Source: JBKBIP01 sp046297495 (GTDB taxonomy: Bacteria > Planctomycetota > Planctomycetia > Gemmatales > Gemmataceae). Taken from it: DNA of 64,000 nucleotides. The translations under genes were made by a program, and so were the position numbers. This document shows positions 46,515 to 54,286 of this stretch, piece after piece. The stretch covers positions 62,001-126,000 of the forward strand of contig JBKBIP010000015.1 in assembly GCA_046297495.1 (NCBI GenBank), in the 5' to 3' direction. Numbering within the stretch: the stretch's first letter is position 1; each line of letters starts with the position of its first letter. Under the pieces are notes generated by a model that was not told where the DNA came from, made no database searches, and saw only the letters and a program-made list of their open reading frames with translations.

Positions 46515-47615
46515 ATGGCGGACATTCTCACCTGGCGTGATGACCACGACGCGGCGGAAATCATCCAACGGACGGCGACCGCAGTGCTGGAGGGAGCGGT
46601 GGTGGCCGTGCCGACCGAAACCGGCTATGTCGCGGCGGGGAGCGTGTTGGCTCCGACGGCGGTGGCACGCCTGGCAGCGGGGACGGACGAGCCGTTGACC
46701 CTCGCCGTTCCGACGGTGGGGCACGCCCTGGATTGGGTGTGGGACATGAGCACGTTGGGCCGGCGCTTGGCGCGGCGCTGCTGGCCGGGACCCATGACCT
46801 TGGTGTTCGCCAACGGCGTGGGGGAAGGGCTGCTGAGCCGACTGCCGACTGCGGTGCGGCGCCACTTATGCCCCGATAGCAAGCTATATTTAACCAGCCC
46901 CGAACAAGTCATCCTGGCGAGCTTGTTGCGCTTCCTGCCCGCCCCGATGGTCCTGGCCCGCCGCGCGGCAGCGCCGGGAGAGACTCCCAGCAGCCTGGAA
47001 ATGGTGCTCCAGGCCTGCGGCGCGGACATCGCCTTGGCCATCGATGCTGGCCCACCTGTTTACGATCAGCCGAATACCGTCGTGGCGGTCAACGGCACGA
47101 GCTGGCGGATGGTGAGCGAAGGGGTGCTGTCCACCGAGGAAGTGGCTCAGCAAACGGTTTGCCTGGTGGTCTTCGTCTGCACGGGAAATACGTGCCGCAG
47201 CCCGATGGCCGAGGCTCTGTGTAAGATGTTGTTGGCGCGACGCTTGCAATGTACGATCGAAGAGTTGCCGCAGCGCGGCTTCCTGGTGTTGTCGGCGGGA
47301 ATGGCCGCCGCGGTGGGAGACCAGGCCGCCCCCGAGGCCGCGGCCGCCGTCCAAGAATTAGGGGCTGAGCTGACCGGGCACGCCAGCCGACCGTTGGCTG
47401 GCGAACTGGCAGCCCAGGCCGACTTTCTCATCACCATGACCCGAGGACATGGCGAGGCGGTACGGGCCCGCTTTCCCCATGTCGCGCCGCCGCGCTTGCT
47501 GTGCCCGGATGGTCATGATATTGCCGACCCTATCGGCGGCGACGCGGACGTGTATCGCGCCTGCGCCCAGCAGCTGTTGCGGCACATCGAACAGCTCGTC
47601 GCGGAGCTTCAGTAG
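46515..47615 (+). CDS. YrdC/Sua5-like domain fused to low-molecular-weight phosphatase (YwlE-like)
   Basis: 366 residues. The first 205 residues align with YrdC/Sua5 (PTETGYVAAG, RRCWPGPMTLVF), the domain that makes threonylcarbamoyl-AMP for t6A in tRNA. Here the Lys-x-Arg motif and the TSANxSG loop are missing. From about 214 a complete low-molecular-weight phosphatase follows: catalytic loop VFVCTGNTCRSPMAEAL and the Asp in DIADPIGG. Thr inside CTGNTCRSP is the residue that marks protein-arginine phosphatases such as B. subtilis YwlE. rpiB follows after 1 nt, as in the B. subtilis ywlC-ywlE-rpiB order. The first domain may be inactive. Confidence 0.82.
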   Translation: MADILTWRDDHDAAEIIQRTATAVLEGAVVAVPTETGYVAAGSVLAPTAVARLAAGTDEPLTLAVPTVGHALDWVWDMSTLGRRLARRCWPGPMTLVFANGVGEGLLSRLPTAVRRHLCPDSKLYLTSPEQVILASLLRFLPAPMVLARRAAAPGETPSSLEMVLQACGADIALAIDAGPPVYDQPNTVVAVNGTSWRMVSEGVLSTEEVAQQTVCLVVFVCTGNTCRSPMAEALCKMLLARRLQCTIEELPQRGFLVLSAGMAAAVGDQAAPEAAAAVQELGAELTGHASRPLAGELAAQADFLITMTRGHGEAVRARFPHVAPPRLLCPDGHDIADPIGGDADVYRACAQQLLRHIEQLVAELQ

Positions 47616-47616
47616 C

Positions 47617-48060
47617 ATGAAAATAGCCATTGGCAGTGATCATCGCGGTTTCGACGTCAAACGGCGCTTGCAGTCCTTTCTGACCCTGCTCGACCATGAG
47701 GTGTTGGACGTGGGACCGTCGAGCAGCGATAGCGTCGATTATCCGGATTTCGCCTTCAAGGTGGCCCGCGCTGTCAGCGAAGGGCGGGTGCAGCGCGGCA
47801 TCTTGATCTGCGGCAGCGGCATCGGCATGTGCATCGCCGCCAACAAGGTGCGGGGCGTGCGCGCCGCTTTGTGTCATGACGCCATCACCGCCGAGATGAG
47901 CCGGCGCCATAACGATGCGAATGTTCTCTGCTTGTCCGCCGATTTATTGGGTGAGGAGCTGATGGAGCGCATGGTGCGCATCTGGTTGCAGACGGACTTC
48001 GAGGGGGGCCGCCACGCCCGCCGTGTCGAGAAAATCGTGCGTTTTGAACAAGAATCGTGA
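47617..48060 (+). CDS. rpiB: Ribose 5-phosphate isomerase B
   Basis: 147 residues, normal for RpiB. Marks are MKIAIGSDHRGF with the Asp-His pair, the GILICGSGIGMCIAANK loop whose Cys acts as base, and the CHDAITAEMSRRHNDANVLCLSA region. It interconverts ribulose 5-phosphate and ribose 5-phosphate in the cytoplasm. ATG lies one base after the stop of the fusion gene, so the two are one operon. A terminator-like hairpin follows. Confidence 0.92.
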   Translation: MKIAIGSDHRGFDVKRRLQSFLTLLDHEVLDVGPSSSDSVDYPDFAFKVARAVSEGRVQRGILICGSGIGMCIAANKVRGVRAALCHDAITAEMSRRHNDANVLCLSADLLGEELMERMVRIWLQTDFEGGRHARRVEKIVRFEQES

Positions 48061-48068
48061 GCCAGGGC

Positions 48069-48102
48069 GCCGCGCGGAAGTGTTCGCGCGGCCTGTCTTT
48101 TC
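48069..48102 (+). terminator. Intrinsic terminator after rpiB
   Basis: GCCGCGCG (48069-48076) and CGCGCGGC (48085-48092), then CTGTCTTTTCT. The next gene begins 20 nt beyond, so it may need its own promoter or read-through. Confidence 0.5.
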
Positions 48103-48111
48103 TACCTCTTG

Positions 48112-48675
48112 ATGGTCAATCAACTGTTGTCCCGCTGGTTGCGGCGGATCGGCGGGAGTCCCTGTTTTCGCGTCCACGGCAAGGCCAGGGTGGAAACTGC
48201 CTGGCGCGTCATCCAGGTGTACGCCACGCACCGCCGCGATGCCGACAGCCGCTGGCCTATCTTGTGGCGGGGCATGTGCATCACCTGGACGCCTGAGGTC
48301 GTGGTCATCGGCTGGGATTTCGCCGAGCAGGTGGTGCGCGAGCAAATGCGCGAGCCGGCGTCGCGCCAACATCCCCTGGAAGTGATCGGCGGGCGGATCG
48401 GCGATCCGCGCCGCCGCCTGGATGCGGGCGGGCCGAGTTTGGCCAGTTGCAGCGAAGTGATCGCTCACGAAATTGGCCATACCTGGCAAGCGCTCCGGCT
48501 CGGCGACCTGTACCTGCCCGTGGTGGGCGCCGTCACCTGGTTCCGGGAAGGGGCCCATTGGTGGAACCATTTCGAGAATGAAGCGAGCGAGATCGGCCAA
48601 TTCGGCGGTTTGGTCAATGGCTCGGTGTACCCGGAGTTAATGACACGCTGTCAACAGCATGGGAAATCATGTTGA
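48112..48675 (+). CDS. Zincin-like protein of unknown function
   Basis: 187 residues without a signal peptide. The clearest mark is HEIGH at 119-123, a zinc-peptidase-type motif, in SEVIAHEIGHTWQALRLG. Downstream FENEASEIGQFGG near 155-166 offers Glu residues that could be a third ligand, in the spacing of many small metalloproteases. It may cleave peptides or bind a metal; no family is certain. The frame also starts with a TTG at 48109. The stop lies 54 nt from the 3' end of the convergent STAS gene. Confidence 0.62.
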   Translation: MVNQLLSRWLRRIGGSPCFRVHGKARVETAWRVIQVYATHRRDADSRWPILWRGMCITWTPEVVVIGWDFAEQVVREQMREPASRQHPLEVIGGRIGDPRRRLDAGGPSLASCSEVIAHEIGHTWQALRLGDLYLPVVGAVTWFREGAHWWNHFENEASEIGQFGGLVNGSVYPELMTRCQQHGKSC

Positions 48676-48729
48676 CCGGGGCGGCGCCGCGTGGGCGCGC
48701 CTGCCCAACCGGGTTGCCCTCCCGCGTTG

Positions 48730-49236
48730 TCACTCCTTGCGCTGTTGGCGCCGTTCCAGGTCCTGTTTCAAATCCTGGACGATGTCTCGAAAGACCGCGC
48801 CAGCGGGGCCGGGCTGCTCGGCCAATTCTTCATGGGCTTCCACCACATGGCGTTGCAAGGATTCGCCGGGTTCCATCCCGCAAGGCACCTCCTCCCAAGC
48901 CCCGGCATTCGTTTCGTCTTCGTATATCTGGGGAATGACATCATCCAACGCCACCTGGCACAGGAGTTTGAGACAGGACGGTGAAGGGGAAACCAGCTGG
49001 AACGTCCCCCGTTGGCCGACGGTCTTCCAGAGGAACATCAAGGTCCCTAGGAAGGTACTGTCCATGTACTCACAGTGGCGGAGGTCCACCTTCACGTCCA
49101 CGACGTTTTCCGTCAAACAGCGCTCGACATGACGCCGCAGCGCCAATCCCTGGGCCATGCGCGCCCAACCCATCACGCGCAACGTGAGTCCCTGCTCGCG
49201 CCGCGCCTCCTGAATATTGCCTTGGGGACCAGCCAT
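48730..49236 (-). CDS. STAS-domain protein (anti-sigma antagonist-like)
   Basis: 168 residues. The STAS domain covers about 15-115: VDVKVDLRHCEYMDSTFLGTLMFLW carries the conserved Asp-Ser pair, the Ser being phosphorylated in SpoIIAA-type proteins. The C-terminal 50 residues are charged and predicted helical. It probably binds an anti-sigma or switch kinase, controlling a sigma factor or signalling complex. I chose ATG 49236, spaced 7 nt from a GAGAG sequence; ATG 49242 is in frame. The initiation region is part of a triplicated 66-bp repeat, so control of this gene is unusual. Confidence 0.78.
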   Translation of the reverse strand: MAGPQGNIQEARREQGLTLRVMGWARMAQGLALRRHVERCLTENVVDVKVDLRHCEYMDSTFLGTLMFLWKTVGQRGTFQLVSPSPSCLKLLCQVALDDVIPQIYEDETNAGAWEEVPCGMEPGESLQRHVVEAHEELAEQPGPAGAVFRDIVQDLKQDLERRQQRKE

Positions 49237-49402
49237 GAGCATACTCTCTTTCTAACTAGCCCCCTAGGGGATGCCGATAATATTAGAACAGATGATATGC
49301 ATGAGCATACTCCCTTTCTAACTAGCCCCCTAGGGGATGCCGATAATATTAGAACAGATGATATGCATGAGCATACTCCCTTTCTAACTAGCCCCCTAGG
49401 GG
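49235..49402. repeat. 66-bp tandem repeat over the STAS translation start
   Basis: Two full 66-nt units (49235-49300, 49301-49366) and a 36-nt partial third (49367-49402). Units 1 and 2 differ by one base. On the minus strand each carries GAAAGGGAG (GAAAGAGAG in unit 1) and ATGCTCATG, so the ribosome binding site and start codon of the STAS gene are copied. The upstream copies start 14-codon reading frames (49308-49264 and 49374-49330) ending in TAG. Confidence 0.85.
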
Positions 49403-49415
49403 CGACTGTTCATAG

Positions 49416-49435
49416 CCAGGGGCGACAGCCCCTGG
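49416..49435. repeat. Hairpin between STAS and zinc-ribbon gene
   Basis: CCAGGGGC-GACA-GCCCCTGG, an 8-bp perfect stem upstream of the repeat array. No T-run. It may end the upstream transcript. Confidence 0.4.
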
Positions 49436-49510
49436 AGGGGGAATGATCTGCCTACATAGCCCTGAAAGGGCGGCAGAAGAAGAAGCACCGTCCTGGCCTG
49501 AATCTTTCTT

Positions 49511-51718
49511 TTACTCCACGAGCACGCCTGTGCCCACCTTGCCTCGAAAACGAGTTTGGCAGTCGGGACATTGTAGCTCCTCGGAAAGCGAGAAACTGGC
49601 CGTGACCGGCGCTTCATCCAAAACGGGAAGGGCGGGGACGTTGGGTTGAAATTCCTTGAAGAAAAACTGCAACCAGCCTTCCAGCTTGCGGGCCAGAAGC
49701 GTGGGCTGGCGCGGAAAGGGAAAATGCAGTGTGCCGATGACGATTTCATAGCCCGCTGGCGGGGAGTCGAGGCGCTTTTGGATCACGACGGAAGGGGGCA
49801 TCTCCCGAAATAGTTGCTCCTGAAACACCACTCCCGAGGAGCAAATCACCAACACGGAGCGCGTGGCGTCTTCGGGTGGGGACTCCGCCAGCAACAGGTC
49901 AGGATACTGTCCGAGCAAACGCGTTCCCAGGTCCGCGTGTTCCGCCACTTCAAACACCGTCAGGGCCTTGCCGTATTTCTCCCAAGGAGCTGCTGGCCGC
50001 AGCTGGTGCAGCATTTCCAGTTGCGCCAGCAGCTCCAAGTTCTCGATGCCCAACACCTCGCCGAGCGGTCGCGTTTGACGTCCGCGCGTCACCAAATCCG
50101 CGGTGCGCAAACCGGCGGCGAAAGCGCGCTCCAGCAACAGCACGCGCAACCGAGCCAAGTTGCCAGCGGTCCACATCGTGCTTTCCCATTCCATCAAGAA
50201 ATGTTCCGCGAAGGACATCGGCAATTGCTGCTTCAACACCCGTTCGAGCTGATGGACGACGAGCATTACCGGATCGCTTCCGCTCCGCGCGGCGTCCTCG
50301 ACCATCAGGCGAGACAAGGCCGCCAAATACCCGATGGGACAACCCCCAGCCAACGCGGCTTTTTCGGTTTCGTGAGCCAGGTGATTCAACACGCGCTGGC
50401 GCCGTTGCACTTGGCCGCGCTGCACGCTGCCGAGGGCCAGGCGCGCGGCGAAGGCGGCATCCCGGACGTCGAAGGCGGGATCATGCAAGCGCGGCACCAG
50501 CCGCCCCCACGCATAGTCGATGGCCCGCTCCAGTGGGGAACGAAGCAGCGGCCAAATCAGGGCGACGGCGCCGTACGTCAACAATGCCGCCAGCAACAAC
50601 ACGACCACCAACGGGACAGCCACCTGGGGCCAAGGGGACAGGAGGCCAGCTCCTAGCACAGCGACCAAGACAAAGGGAGCCGGCAAAAAGAATTGGGCGC
50701 CGCGCCGCGTCAGCAACCGTTCGGATTCCGGGCCGCGATAGACCACGCCCCGGGGCGTTTCGAGCACCAGCCGCGGCCACCAGCCGTTCTCCGACACCTC
50801 GACGACATAGCCATCGTCCGCGAGACGGCCGCGCGCGGGGATCAGCGGATGAACGCGCTGCTCCGGGGGCGTCGGGACCAGGGCGTAGCAGCGCGGGCAC
50901 AGCACGGCGCCGCGTTGGTGGGCGACCTTCCGCACGTGCCGATCCGCCTCCGCGTCGGCGTGACCATAGGCCAACAACCGCTGTTCCAAACGCAACAGTC
51001 CTTCGTCGGGATCATCGCGCAGCGCCAGCTCCCGGCAGCGCGGCCAGACATCGGCCTGCGTTTCCGGAGTCATGTGCATCAACCACTCTTCCACCATCGA
51101 CCACGGCTCGCGCACTTTGCCGCCGATGAGCAACAAGCGATGCGCCTCCCACAGATGGCGAATCATGTCGGGCCGGCGCAATTGCACAGCACAACGCGGA
51201 CAGCGCATGCGGACTTTGCGTTCCAAGCGTTCGCGCCGCTCGATCAACACCGGCAGCGTTCCCACGCGCCGTTCCAGCTCCAACAGCAGCTCGATGGCCT
51301 CATTCTTGTCCAAGCCGCGTATGAGGTCGTCAATCAATTTGCGCTGAGCGGCGGGTTGCCCGGAATGAGCGGCCAGCAACACTGCCACGGTCGCCAGCCG
51401 CGCCGCTGGTCGTAAGCGCGTATCCAGCAAGAAAGCCCAAACAAGCGGGATCAGCGTTTGCGCCAAGGGATGGGGCCACTGGACGGCCAACTCGATGGCC
51501 AGCTCCCGCGACGCTTGGTCCCCTTCCGCTAACAACTCAAACAGCCGGGCCGCCGTCGCTTCCTTGTCCAGCAGATGGCGCGCTAACGACGCCAACACCG
51601 CGCCACGCTGTTCCGGCGCGACGGCCTGGACCGCTTGGTGTAGCCGGTCCCCCACGTCGGAGGGAGCAACGGCATCCGACGGTTCGCCGGCCAAGTCTAC
51701 CAGGACTTGCCAACTCAT
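49511..51718 (-). CDS. Membrane protein with zinc-ribbon-like motifs, unknown function
   Basis: 735 residues. The N-terminal 190 residues are helical, HEAT-like. Zinc-binding pairs follow: CPRC with a distant His pair (RHLWEAH) near 190-215, LCPRC near 300, and CPDCQ near the C-terminus. Two transmembrane helices lie near 385-430 (FVLVAVLGAGLLS, VPLVVVLLLAALLTYGAVALIW). A helical domain follows, and the tail is mixed. It could be a membrane-linked signalling or ubiquitin-like system component, but nothing specific can be claimed. GGAG precedes the ATG. Confidence 0.65.
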   Translation of the reverse strand: MSWQVLVDLAGEPSDAVAPSDVGDRLHQAVQAVAPEQRGAVLASLARHLLDKEATAARLFELLAEGDQASRELAIELAVQWPHPLAQTLIPLVWAFLLDTRLRPAARLATVAVLLAAHSGQPAAQRKLIDDLIRGLDKNEAIELLLELERRVGTLPVLIERRERLERKVRMRCPRCAVQLRRPDMIRHLWEAHRLLLIGGKVREPWSMVEEWLMHMTPETQADVWPRCRELALRDDPDEGLLRLEQRLLAYGHADAEADRHVRKVAHQRGAVLCPRCYALVPTPPEQRVHPLIPARGRLADDGYVVEVSENGWWPRLVLETPRGVVYRGPESERLLTRRGAQFFLPAPFVLVAVLGAGLLSPWPQVAVPLVVVLLLAALLTYGAVALIWPLLRSPLERAIDYAWGRLVPRLHDPAFDVRDAAFAARLALGSVQRGQVQRRQRVLNHLAHETEKAALAGGCPIGYLAALSRLMVEDAARSGSDPVMLVVHQLERVLKQQLPMSFAEHFLMEWESTMWTAGNLARLRVLLLERAFAAGLRTADLVTRGRQTRPLGEVLGIENLELLAQLEMLHQLRPAAPWEKYGKALTVFEVAEHADLGTRLLGQYPDLLLAESPPEDATRSVLVICSSGVVFQEQLFREMPPSVVIQKRLDSPPAGYEIVIGTLHFPFPRQPTLLARKLEGWLQFFFKEFQPNVPALPVLDEAPVTASFSLSEELQCPDCQTRFRGKVGTGVLVE

Positions 51719-51944
51719 CGTTGTGCTCCATGGTCCCTGTTCCGCGCTCGCGTGCCGCGATGAACGAACCCCGCCACTCCCGCGGACGTGGTGTGATTTT
51801 CTCTCATACTGTAGCATAAAGGGAAACAGCGGCATTTGCCAACGGAGACCCTGAGCGGATCACATAGGGACCATCAATAGGCTGTATTGGGCGTATCATG
51901 CAACGATCCGGGAAATGGATGGGTTCACGATCGACGTGACACAA

Positions 51945-51978
51945 CCAGCCCACCGCGCCAGTTGGCGCGGCGGGCTGG
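51945..51978. repeat. 16-bp near-perfect palindrome
   Basis: CCAGCCCACCGCGCCA and TGGCGCGGCGGGCTGG pair with one mismatch around a 2-nt centre. Confidence 0.55.
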
Positions 51979-52105
51979 CGTTCGTTGGTTGGCGCTGGCG
52001 GGGCCAGGATAACAGCAATCAGGCTGGCGCCATGGCGCGGGGGGGATGTCAGCCCACGACGCGCGAAAACCGCAGTCGGATGGCGGCGTGGGGGCCAGGC
52101 GCCAG

Positions 52106-52140
52106 CCTGATGGTTCCATCAGGCGGATGCTGATGGAACC
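52106..52140. repeat. Two mutually exclusive hairpins
   Basis: GGTTCCATCAG (52112-52122) pairs perfectly with CTGATGGAACC (52130-52140). The left arm also fits CCTGAT-GGTTCC-ATCAGG (52106-52123). The two cannot form together. Confidence 0.45.
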
Positions 52141-52547
52141 TTCGCCCTCCTGGAGTGATTGCCTGTTTCCCTTAGTACATCGGACCTGACTTCCAGCAAA
52201 GATTAAGGAACTCGCCAAAAAGAATGGCGTGGGTGGCGGCTCGTCCCCGACCCGCGCACCCCCCGGTGCAGATGGAAATGCTCCCTGCTTGCCCCGACTC
52301 GCCCTCTCCATGTTCTCTAATCGCTATTTCTCGTCCGACTTTCCAGTTTGCCTAGTCGTGGAAGGCGGGGATTATTGACTTCTCCGGGATGGGCTGCCGA
52401 TGTTGGTATCGGACGGCTCGTCTTCCTGCGGTTGCAAATCCTGGCGGCGCCGGTATAGTCCCGCTATTCCCACGGGTCTCGACCCGCCCGGTGGAACCGA
52501 GATGGCGGGAAGCCGTCCAACCAACCTGGATGAGCAAGGATACGCTC

Positions 52548-53588
52548 ATGACCCTGCAAGTACATCACCCCAACACGGCCCCGGCGGAACTGGACCGCTT
52601 GGCTTACGCGCGGCAGATTGTCCGTGCCGAAGCCGCCGCCCTGGAGCAAGTCGCCCAACGGCTCGACCAACGCTTTATCGATGTGGTGGATTTGCTGCTA
52701 CGCTGTCCGGGGCGCGTGGCGCTGACCGGAACGGGCAAATCCGCCGATATTGCCCAGAAGATCACGGGAACGCTCAATTCGACCGGCACCCGCGCTTACG
52801 TGTTGGATGCCACCCGCGCGGTGCATGGTGATTTGGGTATGGTGCATCCCAGCGACGTGGCCCTCATTCTGTCCCATAGCGGCGAGAGCGAGGAAGTGGT
52901 ACGGCTGCTGGGACCGCTGCGGCAACTGGCGCATGCCTTGGTGGCCCTCACGGGAAACGCCCAGGGCACCTTGGCCCAGCAAGCGGATGTGGCTTTGGTG
53001 TATGGACCGTTGGAGGAAGTGTGCCCGCTCGGCTTGGCCCCCAGCGCCAGCACCACCGCCATGATCGCCATTGGCGACGCCTTGGCCTTCGTGCTGAGCC
53101 GGATGCGCGACTTCCGCCAGGAAGATTTCGCCCGCTATCATCCCGCTGGCAGTTTGGGCCGCAAGTTGCTGCGCGTTGATGCGGTGATGCGTCGCGGTCA
53201 CGAATTGCGCTTGGCTTATGAGACGCAAACCGTTCGCGAAGTATTCGCCCAAGTGAGCCGGCGCGGCCGGCGCACCGGCGCCGTCCTGTTGATCGATGAC
53301 GCCGGCAAGCTGCGCGGTCTGTTCACCGACAGCGATTTGGCGCGCCTCTTTGAGCAACGCCGCGACGACGCGCTGGATCTGCCGATTCGGGACGTGATGA
53401 CGAGCAACCCGATCACCGTGCCGCCGGAGACGCGCTTGATGGACGCCGTAGAAGTGATGCGGTGTCGCAAGATCAGCGAGCTGCCCGTCGTCGATGGCCA
53501 AGGGCGGCCCATGGGCGTTCTGGACATCACCGATTTGATCGGCCTGGTGTCCGCCGAGGAAGTCGAGGCTGTGGCGCGCGTGGCATGA
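52548..53588 (+). CDS. kdsD: Arabinose-5-phosphate isomerase (KpsF/GutQ/KdsD type)
   Basis: 346 residues. The SIS domain (about 35-200) has LTGTGKSADIAQKI, HGDLGMV, LILSHSGESEE and YHPAGSLGRKLL, all typical of KdsD. Two CBS domains follow (about 215-346). The enzyme converts ribulose 5-phosphate to arabinose 5-phosphate, the first step toward Kdo in lipopolysaccharide. kdsC lies 37 nt downstream, then the LptC/LptA-like gene, giving an LPS module as in E. coli. ATG 52548 has AAGGA 7 nt upstream; the frame is open to 52389. Confidence 0.88.
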   Translation: MTLQVHHPNTAPAELDRLAYARQIVRAEAAALEQVAQRLDQRFIDVVDLLLRCPGRVALTGTGKSADIAQKITGTLNSTGTRAYVLDATRAVHGDLGMVHPSDVALILSHSGESEEVVRLLGPLRQLAHALVALTGNAQGTLAQQADVALVYGPLEEVCPLGLAPSASTTAMIAIGDALAFVLSRMRDFRQEDFARYHPAGSLGRKLLRVDAVMRRGHELRLAYETQTVREVFAQVSRRGRRTGAVLLIDDAGKLRGLFTDSDLARLFEQRRDDALDLPIRDVMTSNPITVPPETRLMDAVEVMRCRKISELPVVDGQGRPMGVLDITDLIGLVSAEEVEAVARVA

Positions 53589-53625
53589 CGCCGTGCCGTG
53601 TCGTGTGCCAGTTTGAGGGAAAACG

Positions 53626-54189
53626 ATGACAACGTCCCCCGCGCCGCGCCAGACCCTCAAGGAACGCTGCGCGAGCATCGATTTGCTCGTGCTGGATGTC
53701 GATGGCGTGCTGACGGATGGACGGATCATCTACGCGGATAATGATGTCGAGATTAAGTCATTTTTCGTGCGGGATGGTTCGGGATTGAAAATCTGGAGCC
53801 AAGCCGGCAAACGCGCCGCCATCATCACGGGCCGAACCTCGTCGCTGGTGCAAGCGCGGGCGGCGGAGCTGGACATCGATCCCCTCGTGCAAGGGGCCAG
53901 CGCCAAGCTCCCCGCGCTGGCGGATGTCCTCCAGCGGTGTCAGCTTCCCGCGGCGCGGGTTTGTTACATCGGCGACGATCTGCCCGACGTGCCGGCCTTG
54001 CGGGCCTGCGGGCTGGCCGTGGCCGTCGCCGACGCCTGCCCCGAAGTCAAGGATGTCGCCCATTACGTCACTCAGGCGCCGGGCGGACGCGGCGCCGTGC
54101 GCGAGACGATTGAAATGATTCTGGGATGTCAAGGTAAGTGGTCCCAGATCGTGGCCGAGTTTCACCGGGAGAAGCTCGGCGCTGGCTGA
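53626..54189 (+). CDS. kdsC: Kdo 8-phosphate phosphatase (HAD type C0)
   Basis: 187 residues without a cap domain, as in KdsC. HAD motif I is LDVDGVLTDGRI, motif II the Thr in IITGRTS, motif III the Lys in QGASAKLPAL, and motif IV GDDLPDVPAL. It releases phosphate from Kdo 8-phosphate, giving Kdo for lipid A core synthesis. Members act as tetramers, the C-terminal tail reaching the neighbour's site. The operon with kdsD (37 nt) and the OstA-like gene (97 nt) agrees. Confidence 0.88.
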   Translation: MTTSPAPRQTLKERCASIDLLVLDVDGVLTDGRIIYADNDVEIKSFFVRDGSGLKIWSQAGKRAAIITGRTSSLVQARAAELDIDPLVQGASAKLPALADVLQRCQLPAARVCYIGDDLPDVPALRACGLAVAVADACPEVKDVAHYVTQAPGGRGAVRETIEMILGCQGKWSQIVAEFHREKLGAG

Positions 54190-54286
54190 GCAGCGGCAGC
54201 GACCAACGGGCCAACGGAGGACATTCGCCCTCCGATCCTCCCCCTGTGCCGAGTAAGGGGGACTTCCACCCCGCCGCTCGCCGCGC

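Larger units (their letters stand above)
51719..52547. other. Divergent spacer with hairpins
   Basis: 829 nt between divergent genes with no convincing open frame. The central 200 nt contain the strong palindrome at 51945-51978, a partial REP-like block (GCGCGGGGGGGATGTCAG) at 52027-52044, and the nested hairpins at 52106-52140. The right part should hold the kdsD promoter, but I could not assign boxes. Confidence 0.5.

Noticed and set aside
49235..49402. CRISPR array
   Set aside because: The 66-nt units are direct tandem copies without unique spacers.
51925..52311. Minus-strand open frame of 128 codons
   Set aside because: It lies across strong palindromes, has no recognisable domain and no good start signal.
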